This document shows, one piece after another, positions 24,266-33,032 of a DNA stretch of 64,000 nt (positions are counted from its first letter, which is position 1; the number at the start of each line of letters is the position of its first letter). The translations under genes were made by a program, and so were the position numbers. The notes below the pieces were generated by a model. It searched no databases, had not been told where the DNA came from, and worked only from the letters and a program-made list of their open reading frames with translations. Origin of the DNA: Lachnospiraceae bacterium JLR.KK002 (lineage in GTDB: Bacteria; Bacillota; Clostridia; Lachnospirales; Lachnospiraceae); assembly GCA_036941025.1 (NCBI GenBank), contig JAYMNP010000001.1:2378501-2442500 (forward strand), given 5' to 3'.

Positions 24266-24380
24266 ATTGACTACTTCAGAAAGTTCCTGCCACTTTCCAT
24301 TAAATTTAATTATACATACTGAAACACTTTTTGTACACTGTTAAAAATCCCTGATTCTCATTTAACATGTTTGTATCAGT

Positions 24381-24527
24381 CTACATACGCTCAATCAGCT
24401 CATTCAGTCTTTTCACCAACTGCTCATCCGGCTCCATGTGATAGATGAATGAACTGTCCATTCCGCTCATCCTCAATCTGTCAATCCATAACAGGGCCGC
24501 CTCCCGGCTTATGTTTTGCTCCAACAT
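24381..24527 (-). CDS. Hypothetical 48-residue protein or gene remnant
   Basis: Frame MLEQNISREAALLWIDRLRM then 'SGMDSSFIYHMEPDEQLVKR' and a stop after 'LNELIERM'. It is helical and not recognised. The frame overlaps the end of the decayed KilA-N fragment in another frame, and no ribosome binding site is evident, so it is more likely a remnant than a working gene. Confidence 0.3.
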   Translation of the reverse strand: MLEQNISREAALLWIDRLRMSGMDSSFIYHMEPDEQLVKRLNELIERM

Positions 24528-24536
24528 GCCGTAATA

Positions 24537-24699
24537 AATAAATCTGTTCCCATGTGCCCAAAAATTCCAATGTCGCTCTGTTTCACATCCAGTTTTTTAC
24601 AACATCTGCTCCTCCGGGCTCGCCAACTTTAGCTTTTGCAATATCAGTAATACAGATATAATCGTCAAAATTTTCCTCTGAAATAGTAATATTGATATT
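24537..24699 (-). pseudogene. KilA-N domain fragment with internal stop
   Basis: The frame reads 'NINITISEENFDDYICITDI' then 'AKAKVGEPGGADVVKNWM', a TGA stop, then 'NRATLEFLGTWEQIY'. This is the start of the KilA-N DNA-binding domain found in phage and mobile-element proteins, where the stop occupies the position of a conserved arginine (CGA to TGA). No start codon precedes it and the C-terminal part is gone. It marks an old phage or element insertion beside the hybrid kinase. Confidence 0.6.
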
Positions 24700-24975
24700 T
24701 TACACCACAATTACTTTATTTTTCCCATTCTTTTTCTCCCGTATTGCCTTACTGAAAACCCCATTACTTATATAAAATCATATCATGTTATCTCTGGTTT
24801 TTTAATTATTTTACGAGCATATGTTCTTTTTGTGGTTTTTACTTTAATTTAAAAACGATTATTCACTCTTAAATTTACCAGTTGCCAATACAACATCAGG
24901 TAATGCAAATAAGCACTTTATTCGGCACCATATACCATAAAATAAAGTGCTTATTATCCCGAAAGCCTCCCTGTT
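24700..24975. repeat. A+T-rich spacer with 15-bp inverted repeat
   Basis: AATAAGCACTTTATT (24908-24922) and its exact complement (24941-24955) are separated by 18 bases, just after the stop of the Csp-like protease gene. There is no flanking T run, so it may be a weak terminator, an RNA-processing structure or the end of a lost small element. The remainder is low-complexity A+T-rich sequence without a gene. Confidence 0.5.
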
Positions 24976-26691
24976 TTACCCCGGCAGAGAGTCCCTCAGA
25001 CACAGCACGCCCCAGCCAAGCTGCGGATTTGGGTACTCCTGCAAAATCGGCAAATGCCTTGCCCCTCTTATGAGATAGGCCTTGACTTTCTCCCCATACA
25101 GATAAGGGTCATTCCCTTCCACAATCCCCCATTGCATTAAAAGGGCTGCGCTTCCCGTTACAAAAGGCGTTGCCATGGAAGTACCGCTGCGCACCGCATA
25201 CCCGCCGCCGGGGGCCGCAGAGCGGATATCCACGCCAGGGGCTGCAAGATCCGGCTTAATCTGATTGGTCTGTCTGGTAAAGCCCCGTCCGGAAAAGTCT
25301 GCAAGCTGGTTATATCCGGAGTCATAGGCTCCTACGGAAATTACTTTTTCCGCTGTGGACGGAATGGTCAGGGTCGTCTCCTCTATGGGATACAGAAACC
25401 CCGTGCCCTGATTCAGCACAGTCTGTCCCGGCAGCCACAAATCATAATTTCCCCGGACAATCCGCTCCGGCACCAGCAGAATTTTCCAGATTCCCCCGTC
25501 AATATAGTCATTCCTGGGAAGAAAATCCATATAAATCTCCTGATAAAGATTATAGGGACTTGGTTCCCCGTAATAAATCAGCAGCTCCGTCTCCCCCAGA
25601 ACAAACCGCTGGGGCCCCTGCACCTGGCGTATGGGCCCGATACGGATTCCGGAAGGATGAACCAGAACCACGTCATACTGGTCCGCATAGGATTTCCAGA
25701 GCTGCAGATTAATGGTACTTTCATATTCTCCCACGCCCAGCTCAATTTCCTGCACCTGCCCCTGCTGCAAAATCCCGGAAGTATGTCCTCTGGCAGCGCC
25801 CTCATTGCCGGTTCCAATGGAAATGCTGGTTTTCCAGTAATTGGAAATATCGTTAATATAGCTTTCCAGCAGTGCTGTCCCGCTGTGGGAACCGTAAGTA
25901 TTTCCAAAGCTGATATTGACTGCCATGGGCATCTGGTATTCCAGAGATTTGTTCACCACATAATCAAGGCCTCGCATAAGCTGGGTGGTTCTTGGAAATC
26001 CATTGGGCTCCTGGGTCCCCAGCTTCACTATCAGCAACGGGCTTTCATAAGCCACACCCCGGTTCACTCCGCCGGAGGCCCTTCCGTTTCCGGCCGCAAT
26101 TCCCGCCACATGGGTGCCATGCCCGGAAGTATCCCGGCTGGGCACCAGGTGGAACCGCTCCCGCTCATCGGAAATTTCCAGAGCCTGATTGATTTCCTCT
26201 GCGGTAAATTCCCGGTCCAGTGTTTCATCATATAATGCCAGAATCCTGGTGCTGCCGTCCTCGTTCCGAAAATCCGGATGGCTGTAATCAATACCGGAAT
26301 CCAGAACCGCCACAATCACATCTTTCCCGGTAAGATTATACCGGGCTCCCTGAACAGGGGTGATACAGGCCGCCTGTTTTCCCTCCTGCACTGCAAAATA
26401 CATCCGTTTGGGCTTTTCCACATATTCCACTTCCGGCGCTGCAGCCACCTGGTCCATGGCACTCTCCGGCACATACAGAATGGCATACTCATTCATCAGT
26501 TCCACAACTTCTATCTCCGGATTCTCCTGTGCCAGCCTCATGATATTTCCGGAATATTTTACAATCAGTTCCCATATTTCTTCCTCAGGCTCATACCCCA
26601 CGCCAAGCTGCAGGGATTTCGCCCGCTCCCGCCCGGTGGCGTCCAGCGCAAGGTTCAGAAGATTTTCAAATTTCTCGCTGTTTGCGGCCAT
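24976..26691 (-). CDS. Csp-like subtilisin-family (S8) serine protease
   Basis: 571 residues from ATG 26691 (AGGAAATAACC upstream). The frame is open 51 codons further, but family members begin near 'FENLLNLALDATGRERAKSL'. N-terminal prodomain about 1-120, then the catalytic triad: Asp131 in 'VLDSGID', His190 in 'SGHGTHVAG', Ser505 in 'GTSMATP'. The large insert between His and Ser with a jelly-roll-like part is characteristic of clostridial Csp proteases, which process the germination cortex lytic enzyme in spores. No signal peptide. All three catalytic residues are present, unlike the pseudoproteases CspA and CspC. It supports a spore-forming clostridial host. A role in germination is inference. 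Confidence 0.85.
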   Translation of the reverse strand: MAANSEKFENLLNLALDATGRERAKSLQLGVGYEPEEEIWELIVKYSGNIMRLAQENPEIEVVELMNEYAILYVPESAMDQVAAAPEVEYVEKPKRMYFAVQEGKQAACITPVQGARYNLTGKDVIVAVLDSGIDYSHPDFRNEDGSTRILALYDETLDREFTAEEINQALEISDERERFHLVPSRDTSGHGTHVAGIAAGNGRASGGVNRGVAYESPLLIVKLGTQEPNGFPRTTQLMRGLDYVVNKSLEYQMPMAVNISFGNTYGSHSGTALLESYINDISNYWKTSISIGTGNEGAARGHTSGILQQGQVQEIELGVGEYESTINLQLWKSYADQYDVVLVHPSGIRIGPIRQVQGPQRFVLGETELLIYYGEPSPYNLYQEIYMDFLPRNDYIDGGIWKILLVPERIVRGNYDLWLPGQTVLNQGTGFLYPIEETTLTIPSTAEKVISVGAYDSGYNQLADFSGRGFTRQTNQIKPDLAAPGVDIRSAAPGGGYAVRSGTSMATPFVTGSAALLMQWGIVEGNDPYLYGEKVKAYLIRGARHLPILQEYPNPQLGWGVLCLRDSLPG

Positions 26692-26852
26692 GGTTATTTC
26701 CTGTCTGTTACGCATTTCTGTTATTATATGTGTGAGTTTTACTTCTGACACATCGGCCATCCATCCTTCATCTGCCTCACTGCTTACCGCCGGATATTCT
26801 TCTGCGTGCGGCAGGAATTCAAAAGAAAATACGCCGATGAACAACAGCCTCT

Positions 26853-28142
26853 TTATACCGAACCGGAATCATCCTCCTGCGTCATCATGCTGATAATCGT
26901 CCTGTCCGTTTCCCGCATTCCCTGGCTTGCCAGTTTTCCGATATTCCGGATGGTATTTTCCACGCCTTTTCGGATAATTCCCTCTCCGTCATGGAATTCC
27001 ACATTCTTTCTCTGCATCTGAACGCCCAGCAGCCCGGCTTCCACCGCGGAGGCAATTTTCGCAGCGCAGCTTGCCTTTGCCCCATCACAGATAACGCCGG
27101 AATTGATGGCCACCGCATTGACAATCACATGGGAAATCTCATATGCGCGTCCCCCATACAGATAACAGATTCCTGCTCCGGCGCCGCACCCTGCACTGAT
27201 GGCGCCGCAATATGCGGAAAGCCTTCCGATTCCTGTTTTCAGGTGAATGGTGACCAGATTGGAAACCACCAGAGCCCGCAGTAATGTCTCCCTGGACGCC
27301 TGCAGTTCTTCCGCATACACAATCACCGGCAGGGAAGCTGTCATTCCCTGATTTCCGCTGCCGGAATTGATAATAACCGGGAGCTCGCAACCGTTCATTC
27401 TGGCGTCAGACCCTGCCGCCGCCATGGCTTTGGCCCGGTTCTGCACACTGCTTCCGTAACATTCCAGCAGAATTTTTCCAATCTGAGCGCCCCAGGATCC
27501 CTTCATTCCTTCCTTTGCAATGGCTGTATTATAGGCAATCTGCCGTTCCAGCACTTCCTCCACATGAGAAATTTCCACACACTCCGCAAAAGCGGCAATT
27601 TTCTCCACCGTAAGGAGTTCCCGGTTCGTATCACAGGACTGCTTCTGCTCCGCATATGGCTTTTCCTGAATCACTTTTCCGTCTTTTTTTATGCAGACGA
27701 CATTCGTGTGATGATCGGCAATCTGCGCATACCCGGAATGTTTTCCCGCACTGGCCTTAATCTGAATATCAAAAATATAACCGCTTTGGGATTCGTTTAC
27801 GCTGACCGGAAGATGAGCCTTCAGCGCTTTTGCCTGTTCTTTCTGTTCTTCTGTCATGAAAGCCAGAATTTCCAGTCCCTTTCCGGCATCTCCGGCCACA
27901 ATTCCGGCGCATACCGCAGCGGCAATTCCCCGCTGGCCGCCGGTACACGGAACCACCACGCTTTTCACATTTTTAATGATATTTGCACTGGCCCGCACTT
28001 CTACCCGCTCCGGCTCCATGCCCAGCGCCTGGGCTGCAACTGCCGCCCCATATGCAATGGCAATGGGCTCCGTACATCCCATGGCAGGAACCAGTTCTTC
28101 CTGCAGTATTCTCACATATTCATTATAAATCTTCTGTTCCAT
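26853..28142 (-). CDS. L-cysteine desulfidase / UPF0597 family protein
   Basis: 429 residues. Members contain a [4Fe-4S] cluster and break L-cysteine (or L-serine) into pyruvate, ammonia and sulfide. Visible hallmarks: 'AMGCTEPIAIAYGAAVAAQ' near the N-terminus, 'PVIINSGSGNQGMTASLPVI' centrally and the cysteine block 'AYCGAISAGCGAGAGICYLY' with a further Cys in 'SGVICDGAKASCAAKI'. Start at ATG 28142 with GGGAGAACAGGAT; an in-frame ATG 18 codons upstream lacks a site. It lies 160 bases upstream of the Csp gene on the same strand. Substrate (Cys or Ser) cannot be told from sequence. Confidence 0.85.
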   Translation of the reverse strand: MEQKIYNEYVRILQEELVPAMGCTEPIAIAYGAAVAAQALGMEPERVEVRASANIIKNVKSVVVPCTGGQRGIAAAVCAGIVAGDAGKGLEILAFMTEEQKEQAKALKAHLPVSVNESQSGYIFDIQIKASAGKHSGYAQIADHHTNVVCIKKDGKVIQEKPYAEQKQSCDTNRELLTVEKIAAFAECVEISHVEEVLERQIAYNTAIAKEGMKGSWGAQIGKILLECYGSSVQNRAKAMAAAGSDARMNGCELPVIINSGSGNQGMTASLPVIVYAEELQASRETLLRALVVSNLVTIHLKTGIGRLSAYCGAISAGCGAGAGICYLYGGRAYEISHVIVNAVAINSGVICDGAKASCAAKIASAVEAGLLGVQMQRKNVEFHDGEGIIRKGVENTIRNIGKLASQGMRETDRTIISMMTQEDDSGSV

Positions 28143-28314
28143 ATCCTGTTCTCCCTGAACGGTGTTTATCCACGCAGAATTTAGCATAAAGTTCATTTTC
28201 TACAGTTTAGCACAAAAACGTAATTTCTTCCACACTGTCCCGGCTCCGGCTCTTTTCTTTCTCTTCTTTTTATATTATAATAGTGCGGGAGTACAACAGA
28301 AAAAGGAGGAAATT

Positions 28315-29103
28315 ATGATTCAGTACATAGCAAGTGATCTTGACGGAACCTTACTTCCGGACGGCGGACAGGAAATGAACCCTGAGATTTACGATTTGAT
28401 TTTACAGTTAAAGGAAAAAGGTATCCGGTTCATTGCCGCAAGCGGCAGGCAGTACCACAGCATCCGCCGGTTGTTCCATCCCGTCCGGGACGATATTTCC
28501 TATATTACGGAAAACGGCTCTCTCTGCCTCCATCAGGGACAGGTCATATACCGGGGCCTGATTGAACGGGAAACAGGTCTTCGTATCATTGACGCCGGAA
28601 GGGAATATCCGGGAAGCCATACGCTCCTTTCCTGTGAAAGCCGGACTTATACCGATTCCCAGGACCCGGACTTCCTTCACCACATGCGCGACGTGCTTCA
28701 CAATGATATTGCTGTTGTGGAGGATCTGCGCCAGGTACAGGAACCTTTTCTGAAAATTGCCATCTGCGACCCTGAGGGCACTGACCGGCTGGAGCCATTT
28801 CTGAGAGAACGCTTTTCCTCTGAAATCCGGGTAGTCACCGCCGGAAGAATCTGGGTGGATTTTCTTGCGCCCAACGCAGACAAGGGCAAAGCTCTTGAAG
28901 TTCTGCTGAAACACCTGAATATTCCCCCTGAAAACGGCATTGCTTTTGGAGACCAGCAAAATGACACCCAGATGCTCCGGTTTGCAGGCACCGGCTACGC
29001 CATGAAAACCGCAGCGCCGGGCGTGGCAGAATATGCGGACCATATCACAGAATCTGTAACAGAAGTCATCCGGAAATTGCTGGCAACAGAATCTGTTTCA
29101 TAA
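28315..29103 (+). CDS. Cof-type HAD-IIB phosphatase
   Basis: 262 residues. Haloacid-dehalogenase hydrolase, probably a sugar-phosphate or phospho-cofactor phosphatase. Motif I 'IASDLDGTLL' (Asp8, Asp10), motif II Ser/Thr in 'FIAASGRQY', motif III Lys in 'NADKGKALEVL' and motif IV 'IAFGDQQNDTQML'. A C2B cap lies between motifs II and III (about 85-190). Start ATG 28315 with AAAAGGAGGAAATT. A monocistronic plus-strand gene, divergent from the desulfidase gene and convergent with the sugar-binding lipoprotein. Substrate not predictable. Confidence 0.92.
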   Translation: MIQYIASDLDGTLLPDGGQEMNPEIYDLILQLKEKGIRFIAASGRQYHSIRRLFHPVRDDISYITENGSLCLHQGQVIYRGLIERETGLRIIDAGREYPGSHTLLSCESRTYTDSQDPDFLHHMRDVLHNDIAVVEDLRQVQEPFLKIAICDPEGTDRLEPFLRERFSSEIRVVTAGRIWVDFLAPNADKGKALEVLLKHLNIPPENGIAFGDQQNDTQMLRFAGTGYAMKTAAPGVAEYADHITESVTEVIRKLLATESVS

Positions 29104-29124
29104 GCTGACTGTTTCAGACACCTG

Positions 29125-30168
29125 CTAATACAGGAAATCCCTGACATTTTCATCTGTCACTTTCTGATAAGGCAGATAGATATATTTCTCATTCTCAAAT
29201 GAAATATCCCTCAGGCCCCTGCCGGTAACAGCGGCAACTGCCAGCCTGGCAATGGCCTGAGCCTGCCCTTCCTTATCATTGTAAACAGTGGCGGCCAGCT
29301 TTCCGTCTATGACAGCTTCCAGTCCGGCTTCCGTTCCGTCAATGCCAAAGAACACCGGCAGGGCTGTCTCTGTATAATTCAGCTTCTCATAAGCGTCAAT
29401 GGCTCCCAGAGCCATGGCGTCGTTATTGGCCAGCACCATTTCAATCTGATTGGGATACTGGCCAAGAAGCTGCTGCATCCGGTTCTGAGCCTGAGCCCGG
29501 TCCCAGTTGGCAATTCCGGATCCTGATTTTTCAAGGGAGAATCCTCTGCTTTTCAGGGTATCCACTGCGCTTTCGGTACGGATAATGGCATCCTGATGTC
29601 CGGGCTCCCCCTCCAGCACCACATACTGGATTTTCCCATCCCGATTCCGGTCAATCAGACTGTTCTCTTCCATGGCGTCGGCCGCCAGTTCCCCCTGCAT
29701 CTGACCGGACTGCCGGGCGTCGGCTCCCACATAGTAAATTTTTTCCCACTGCAGCATATCTTCCGCCACCGGCTCCCGGTTAAAAAATATAATGGGAACG
29801 TCATGTTCTTTTGCCAAATCTATAATTTCCGACGGGTCCGCCCGGTCCACCAGATTTACACAGAGCACATTGCAGCCCATGTCAATCAGTTCTCTGACCT
29901 GATCATCCTGCGTACGCTGGGAGCCCGCCGCGTCCCGCACCATTACCGTAATCTCAATATCTCCGCTTCCCAGATCATCAAATTCCTGCCGCAGACAGGA
30001 TACCAGTTCACTGAGAAACACATCGCTCTGATTGTAAACGGCAACGCCTGCCTGGATTTTCACCGGAATTTCCGGCTGCTGTCTGCCGCAGCCTCCCAAA
30101 AGCAGCAGAACCATGCAGCATACCATTCCTGCTGCCAGATATTCTCTTATTTTCATACTACGCTCCAT
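29125..30168 (-). CDS. Galactose/glucose-binding lipoprotein (MglB-like, normal domain order)
   Basis: 347 residues. Lipobox 'LLLLGGCGRQ' (Cys27) for membrane anchoring. Periplasmic-binding-protein type I fold in the normal order: 'GVAVYNQSDVFLSELV' (41-56), 'NVLCVNLVDRADPSEIID' (100-117), 'VPIIFFNREPVAEDM' (124-138), calcium-loop 'DRNRDGKIQ' (173-181), 'EMVLANNDAMALGAIDAYE' and 'FFGIDGTEAGLEAV'. It is last in the sensing operon with YesN, YesM and the membrane-anchored binding protein, not in the transporter operon, so it may present sugar to the sensor or serve as a second receptor. ATG at 30168 or 30156 is possible. It is the in-window reference for the permuted MglB at 38148. Confidence 0.88.
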   Translation of the reverse strand: MERSMKIREYLAAGMVCCMVLLLLGGCGRQQPEIPVKIQAGVAVYNQSDVFLSELVSCLRQEFDDLGSGDIEITVMVRDAAGSQRTQDDQVRELIDMGCNVLCVNLVDRADPSEIIDLAKEHDVPIIFFNREPVAEDMLQWEKIYYVGADARQSGQMQGELAADAMEENSLIDRNRDGKIQYVVLEGEPGHQDAIIRTESAVDTLKSRGFSLEKSGSGIANWDRAQAQNRMQQLLGQYPNQIEMVLANNDAMALGAIDAYEKLNYTETALPVFFGIDGTEAGLEAVIDGKLAATVYNDKEGQAQAIARLAVAAVTGRGLRDISFENEKYIYLPYQKVTDENVRDFLY

Positions 30169-30214
30169 TCCGCTGCCTTTTGGCTATCTCCTGTTTTACC
30201 GTACAGGCATTCCC

Positions 30215-31189
30215 TCACTGGCTCATGGTAAACAATAATTCCTGATTTTTTTCTGTAAACAGCTCCTCACGGCGCAGTACCGTACAGGCAACTGTCATGC
30301 TTTTGGCCCGCTGAAATTGATGCTCCAGACGCTTTGCCAGTTCCGTCAGACTCTGATATCCCATCTGGAATCCATCGGGTACCACCAGACACTGTAATAC
30401 ATCCGTATCAAGATAATAAGCGGCTTCCGTGGAATTCCCAATGCCATATACCAGCGCACCGTGCAAATCATTGGCTGCTGAATATTTTCCGGCAGCCACC
30501 GCACTTCTGTCATCCAGTGCAGCCACAAAATCCACCTTTGAAAGGGATTTCAGAATATTTCCTCCCTCTTCTGTAAAAGAACCGGAAACCGACCAGCGCA
30601 TTTCGGCCCCTCTGTCTTCCAGCACTTCCCGCAGTCCCTGTTCCCGGCTGACAACAGCCTGAGAGCTCCCATCCTCTGAAAGGATTCCGAACGCCTTCCC
30701 TTCCAGGTTTTTGCCGTAATCTTTCCATAATTCTTCCGCCAGTGTTTTTCCCGCCAGATAGTTATCCGGCCCTGTCACCGGAAGGGCTGCATCTTCCTCT
30801 GCTTCGGAGGCCGGACATACCACAAGCATGATGGGAATTTTTTTGTCCATCTTCCGCAGCATTTCTCCTGTTTCCTGCCCCGGCACAGGCTGTACAATCA
30901 CAGCGTCTGCTCCTCTGGCAATTTCAGCTTTCAACAGTTCCTGCTCTTCTTCTGTCGTCAGCGTCCCTCCCGTACTGACAATGGACAGCTCCATGTTCCG
31001 GTCTTCCGCTGCCATTTTAAGCCCATATTTAAAAGAAGCCCACTGGCTGCTGTCCGAATTCTGAATTACCACAGCAATCTGGTAGCGGCTCTCTCCGCCT
31101 TTTTCCAGAAACATGCGAACCACCAGCAGAATCAGCATTACCGCCAGTATGGACTCCACCAGAATAAAAATCTTTTTATTATCCCTCAT
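30215..31189 (-). CDS. Membrane-anchored sugar-binding sensor protein (XylFII/LacI-type fold)
   Basis: 324 residues from ATG 31189. One N-terminal membrane helix ('FILVESILAVMLILLVVRMF', 8-27) tethers an extracellular periplasmic-binding domain: 'IAVVIQNSDSSQWASFKYGL', 'GADAVIVQPVPGQETGEMLR', 'IPIMLVVCPASE', 'GPDNYLAGKTLAEELWKDYG'. No lipobox. Its start overlaps the end of yesM-like gene by 11 bases. In clostridia, XylFII-type proteins bind sugar and activate a LytS/YesM kinase, so this is the likely ligand sensor for the adjacent kinase. The frame is open upstream but that part overlaps the kinase gene. Confidence 0.8.
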   Translation of the reverse strand: MRDNKKIFILVESILAVMLILLVVRMFLEKGGESRYQIAVVIQNSDSSQWASFKYGLKMAAEDRNMELSIVSTGGTLTTEEEQELLKAEIARGADAVIVQPVPGQETGEMLRKMDKKIPIMLVVCPASEAEEDAALPVTGPDNYLAGKTLAEELWKDYGKNLEGKAFGILSEDGSSQAVVSREQGLREVLEDRGAEMRWSVSGSFTEEGGNILKSLSKVDFVAALDDRSAVAAGKYSAANDLHGALVYGIGNSTEAAYYLDTDVLQCLVVPDGFQMGYQSLTELAKRLEHQFQRAKSMTVACTVLRREELFTEKNQELLFTMSQ

Positions 31190-33032
31190 AAGCTGCTTCC
31201 TCTTTGCCCGGCAAATATCCCTGTTCCAGGACTTTCCGGTTTTCCTCCGTATAAAGGACTGCCGGAATACGGATGGAAACCTCTGTTCCCTCGTCCGGCT
31301 CGCTGAGTACCGTAAGACCGTATTCTTTTCCAAATAAAATCCGAATCCGGCTGTCCACATTGATAAGCCCTACTCCGGAGCCATGCTGGGGTTTCCTGCT
31401 GCTGTCTGTCAGAATCAGGCTGGCGGCCTCCCCGGTCATCCCCATACCGTTATCTGTTACCGACAGAATCACAAAACCATCCGCAAGCCTTCCGGTAACC
31501 TGAATCTCTCCGGCGCCTTCCATGCCTGCCACTCCGTAATTGATGGCATTTTCCAGAATGGGCTGCAGAATCAGTTTTACCGTACAGAAAGAATAAATGG
31601 CTGAATCCACGTCAAATTTCACCGAAAAAGAATTTTTATAGCGGATTTTCTGAATGTTCATATAGCTTTTCGCATGTTGGAGTTCATCCTTTACCGTGAT
31701 AATGGTACGCCCTCCGGAAAGGCTGATGCGAAACAGCCTGGCCAGCTCTGAAATCATAAATGCTGCCTCCTCATTCTTTTCATCCTCTACCATCCAGATA
31801 ATGGAATCCAGCGTATTATAAAGAAAATGAGGATTAATCTGACTCTGCAGTGCATCCAGTTCACTTTTCCTGCGCTCATTCTGCTCCTGAACAATCTCTT
31901 TCATCAGCCTGTCAATCTGCTCATAGGAAGTCTGAATGGAAGAACCCAGATGTCTGATTTCCTGAGAACCGCCAATATAGATTTCCGGCATTTCCCCCGC
32001 TTCATATCCTCCTACCACCGTATCGTTCAGCTTTAAAATGGGACTGGAAATCCTGACGGATACAATCCGGTTTACAAGCACCAGCATCATTGCCATAAAA
32101 AGCATAAAAATTCCGAAAAAGTACCGAAGGCTGAACAATCCGGAAGTGAAAGAAGAATAGGGAATTACCCCCACCAGTTTCCATCCCGTATAGCTGATGG
32201 TGTTGACAATTACCTTCCGGTGTTCTCCTTCAAAATATTCATCATAGACGCCGTCTTTGTATCTGGCCGCCTGGACACTGTTTTCATTTCCAATGCCGTT
32301 GCTAATCTGAATCTGGCGGTTGTGATAAATAATCTGCCCGTTGCTGTCACAAAGATAAAAATGCTGCCCGCTGCCGGATTCATTCATCTTCCTCATCATC
32401 CGTTCTATGACGGAATAGTCCATATCCACCAGAAGCACACCAAACCGGGAACTTCCGTTGTCTGTCAGTTCCACCGCACGGCTCAGGGAAATGACCCAAT
32501 AGTACCTGAGGGCCCCGTCGTCAAAGAGATTCTGTATATGAGGCGTGGAAAAATGCATGTTTTCCATTTCCTCCTGAGCCTTCTCATACCAGCCCTGCCT
32601 GGTAATATTGGGGTCTTCTTTCTGCAATACCACCGGCTCTGCCGCCATCAGGCTCCCGTATTCATTGTAAACGGCCACACTGTGCAGATTCTCCCGATTC
32701 GCCCCATACAAAAGGTTCATTCCCTGCTGAATTTCCTGAAGCTGCCGGGAAAAATCCTTTTCTTTAATCACATTATAGTAAATGGAATCCGACACCCTGC
32801 GCATACTGACCAGATAATCCTCCAGATTTTCTCCTGCCTGCTCCATCAGCTTCTGTGTTCCCGATACAATTTCCTGACGGGCCGAAGCTGAAAACCTGAT
32901 ATACATCACGACCCCAAGAATCAGCAGAATGGAAAGGGATATCACGGAAAATACAACCATGATAGTGGACTGGATTCCCCACAGTTCCGGTTTTTTCAGA
33001 TATCTGAAATGTTTATTTTTCACTCTCCTCAT
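31179..33032 (-). CDS. YesM-type sensor histidine kinase
   Basis: 617 residues from ATG 33032. Membrane helix about 15-40 ('TIMVVFSVISLSILLILGVV'), an extracellular Cache-like domain to about 290, a second helix ('FFGIFMLFMAMMLVLVNRIV'), HAMP, then His_kinase domain 'ALQSQINPHFLYNTLDSIIW' (phosphoacceptor His) and HATPase with 'LILQPILENAINYGV' and 'GSGVGLINVDSRIRILFG'. Partner of the YesN regulator whose gene it overlaps by 20 bases. The next gene, a tethered sugar-binding protein, probably controls it. Ribosome binding site is inside the yesN-like gene end. Confidence 0.92.
   Translation of the reverse strand: MRRVKNKHFRYLKKPELWGIQSTIMVVFSVISLSILLILGVVMYIRFSASARQEIVSGTQKLMEQAGENLEDYLVSMRRVSDSIYYNVIKEKDFSRQLQEIQQGMNLLYGANRENLHSVAVYNEYGSLMAAEPVVLQKEDPNITRQGWYEKAQEEMENMHFSTPHIQNLFDDGALRYYWVISLSRAVELTDNGSSRFGVLLVDMDYSVIERMMRKMNESGSGQHFYLCDSNGQIIYHNRQIQISNGIGNENSVQAARYKDGVYDEYFEGEHRKVIVNTISYTGWKLVGVIPYSSFTSGLFSLRYFFGIFMLFMAMMLVLVNRIVSVRISSPILKLNDTVVGGYEAGEMPEIYIGGSQEIRHLGSSIQTSYEQIDRLMKEIVQEQNERRKSELDALQSQINPHFLYNTLDSIIWMVEDEKNEEAAFMISELARLFRISLSGGRTIITVKDELQHAKSYMNIQKIRYKNSFSVKFDVDSAIYSFCTVKLILQPILENAINYGVAGMEGAGEIQVTGRLADGFVILSVTDNGMGMTGEAASLILTDSSRKPQHGSGVGLINVDSRIRILFGKEYGLTVLSEPDEGTEVSIRIPAVLYTEENRKVLEQGYLPGKEEAAYEG

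Noticed and set aside
24908..24955. Attachment site pair
   Set aside because: The repeat is inverted, not direct, and no integrase is nearby; it is more likely a hairpin at the 3' end of the protease gene.
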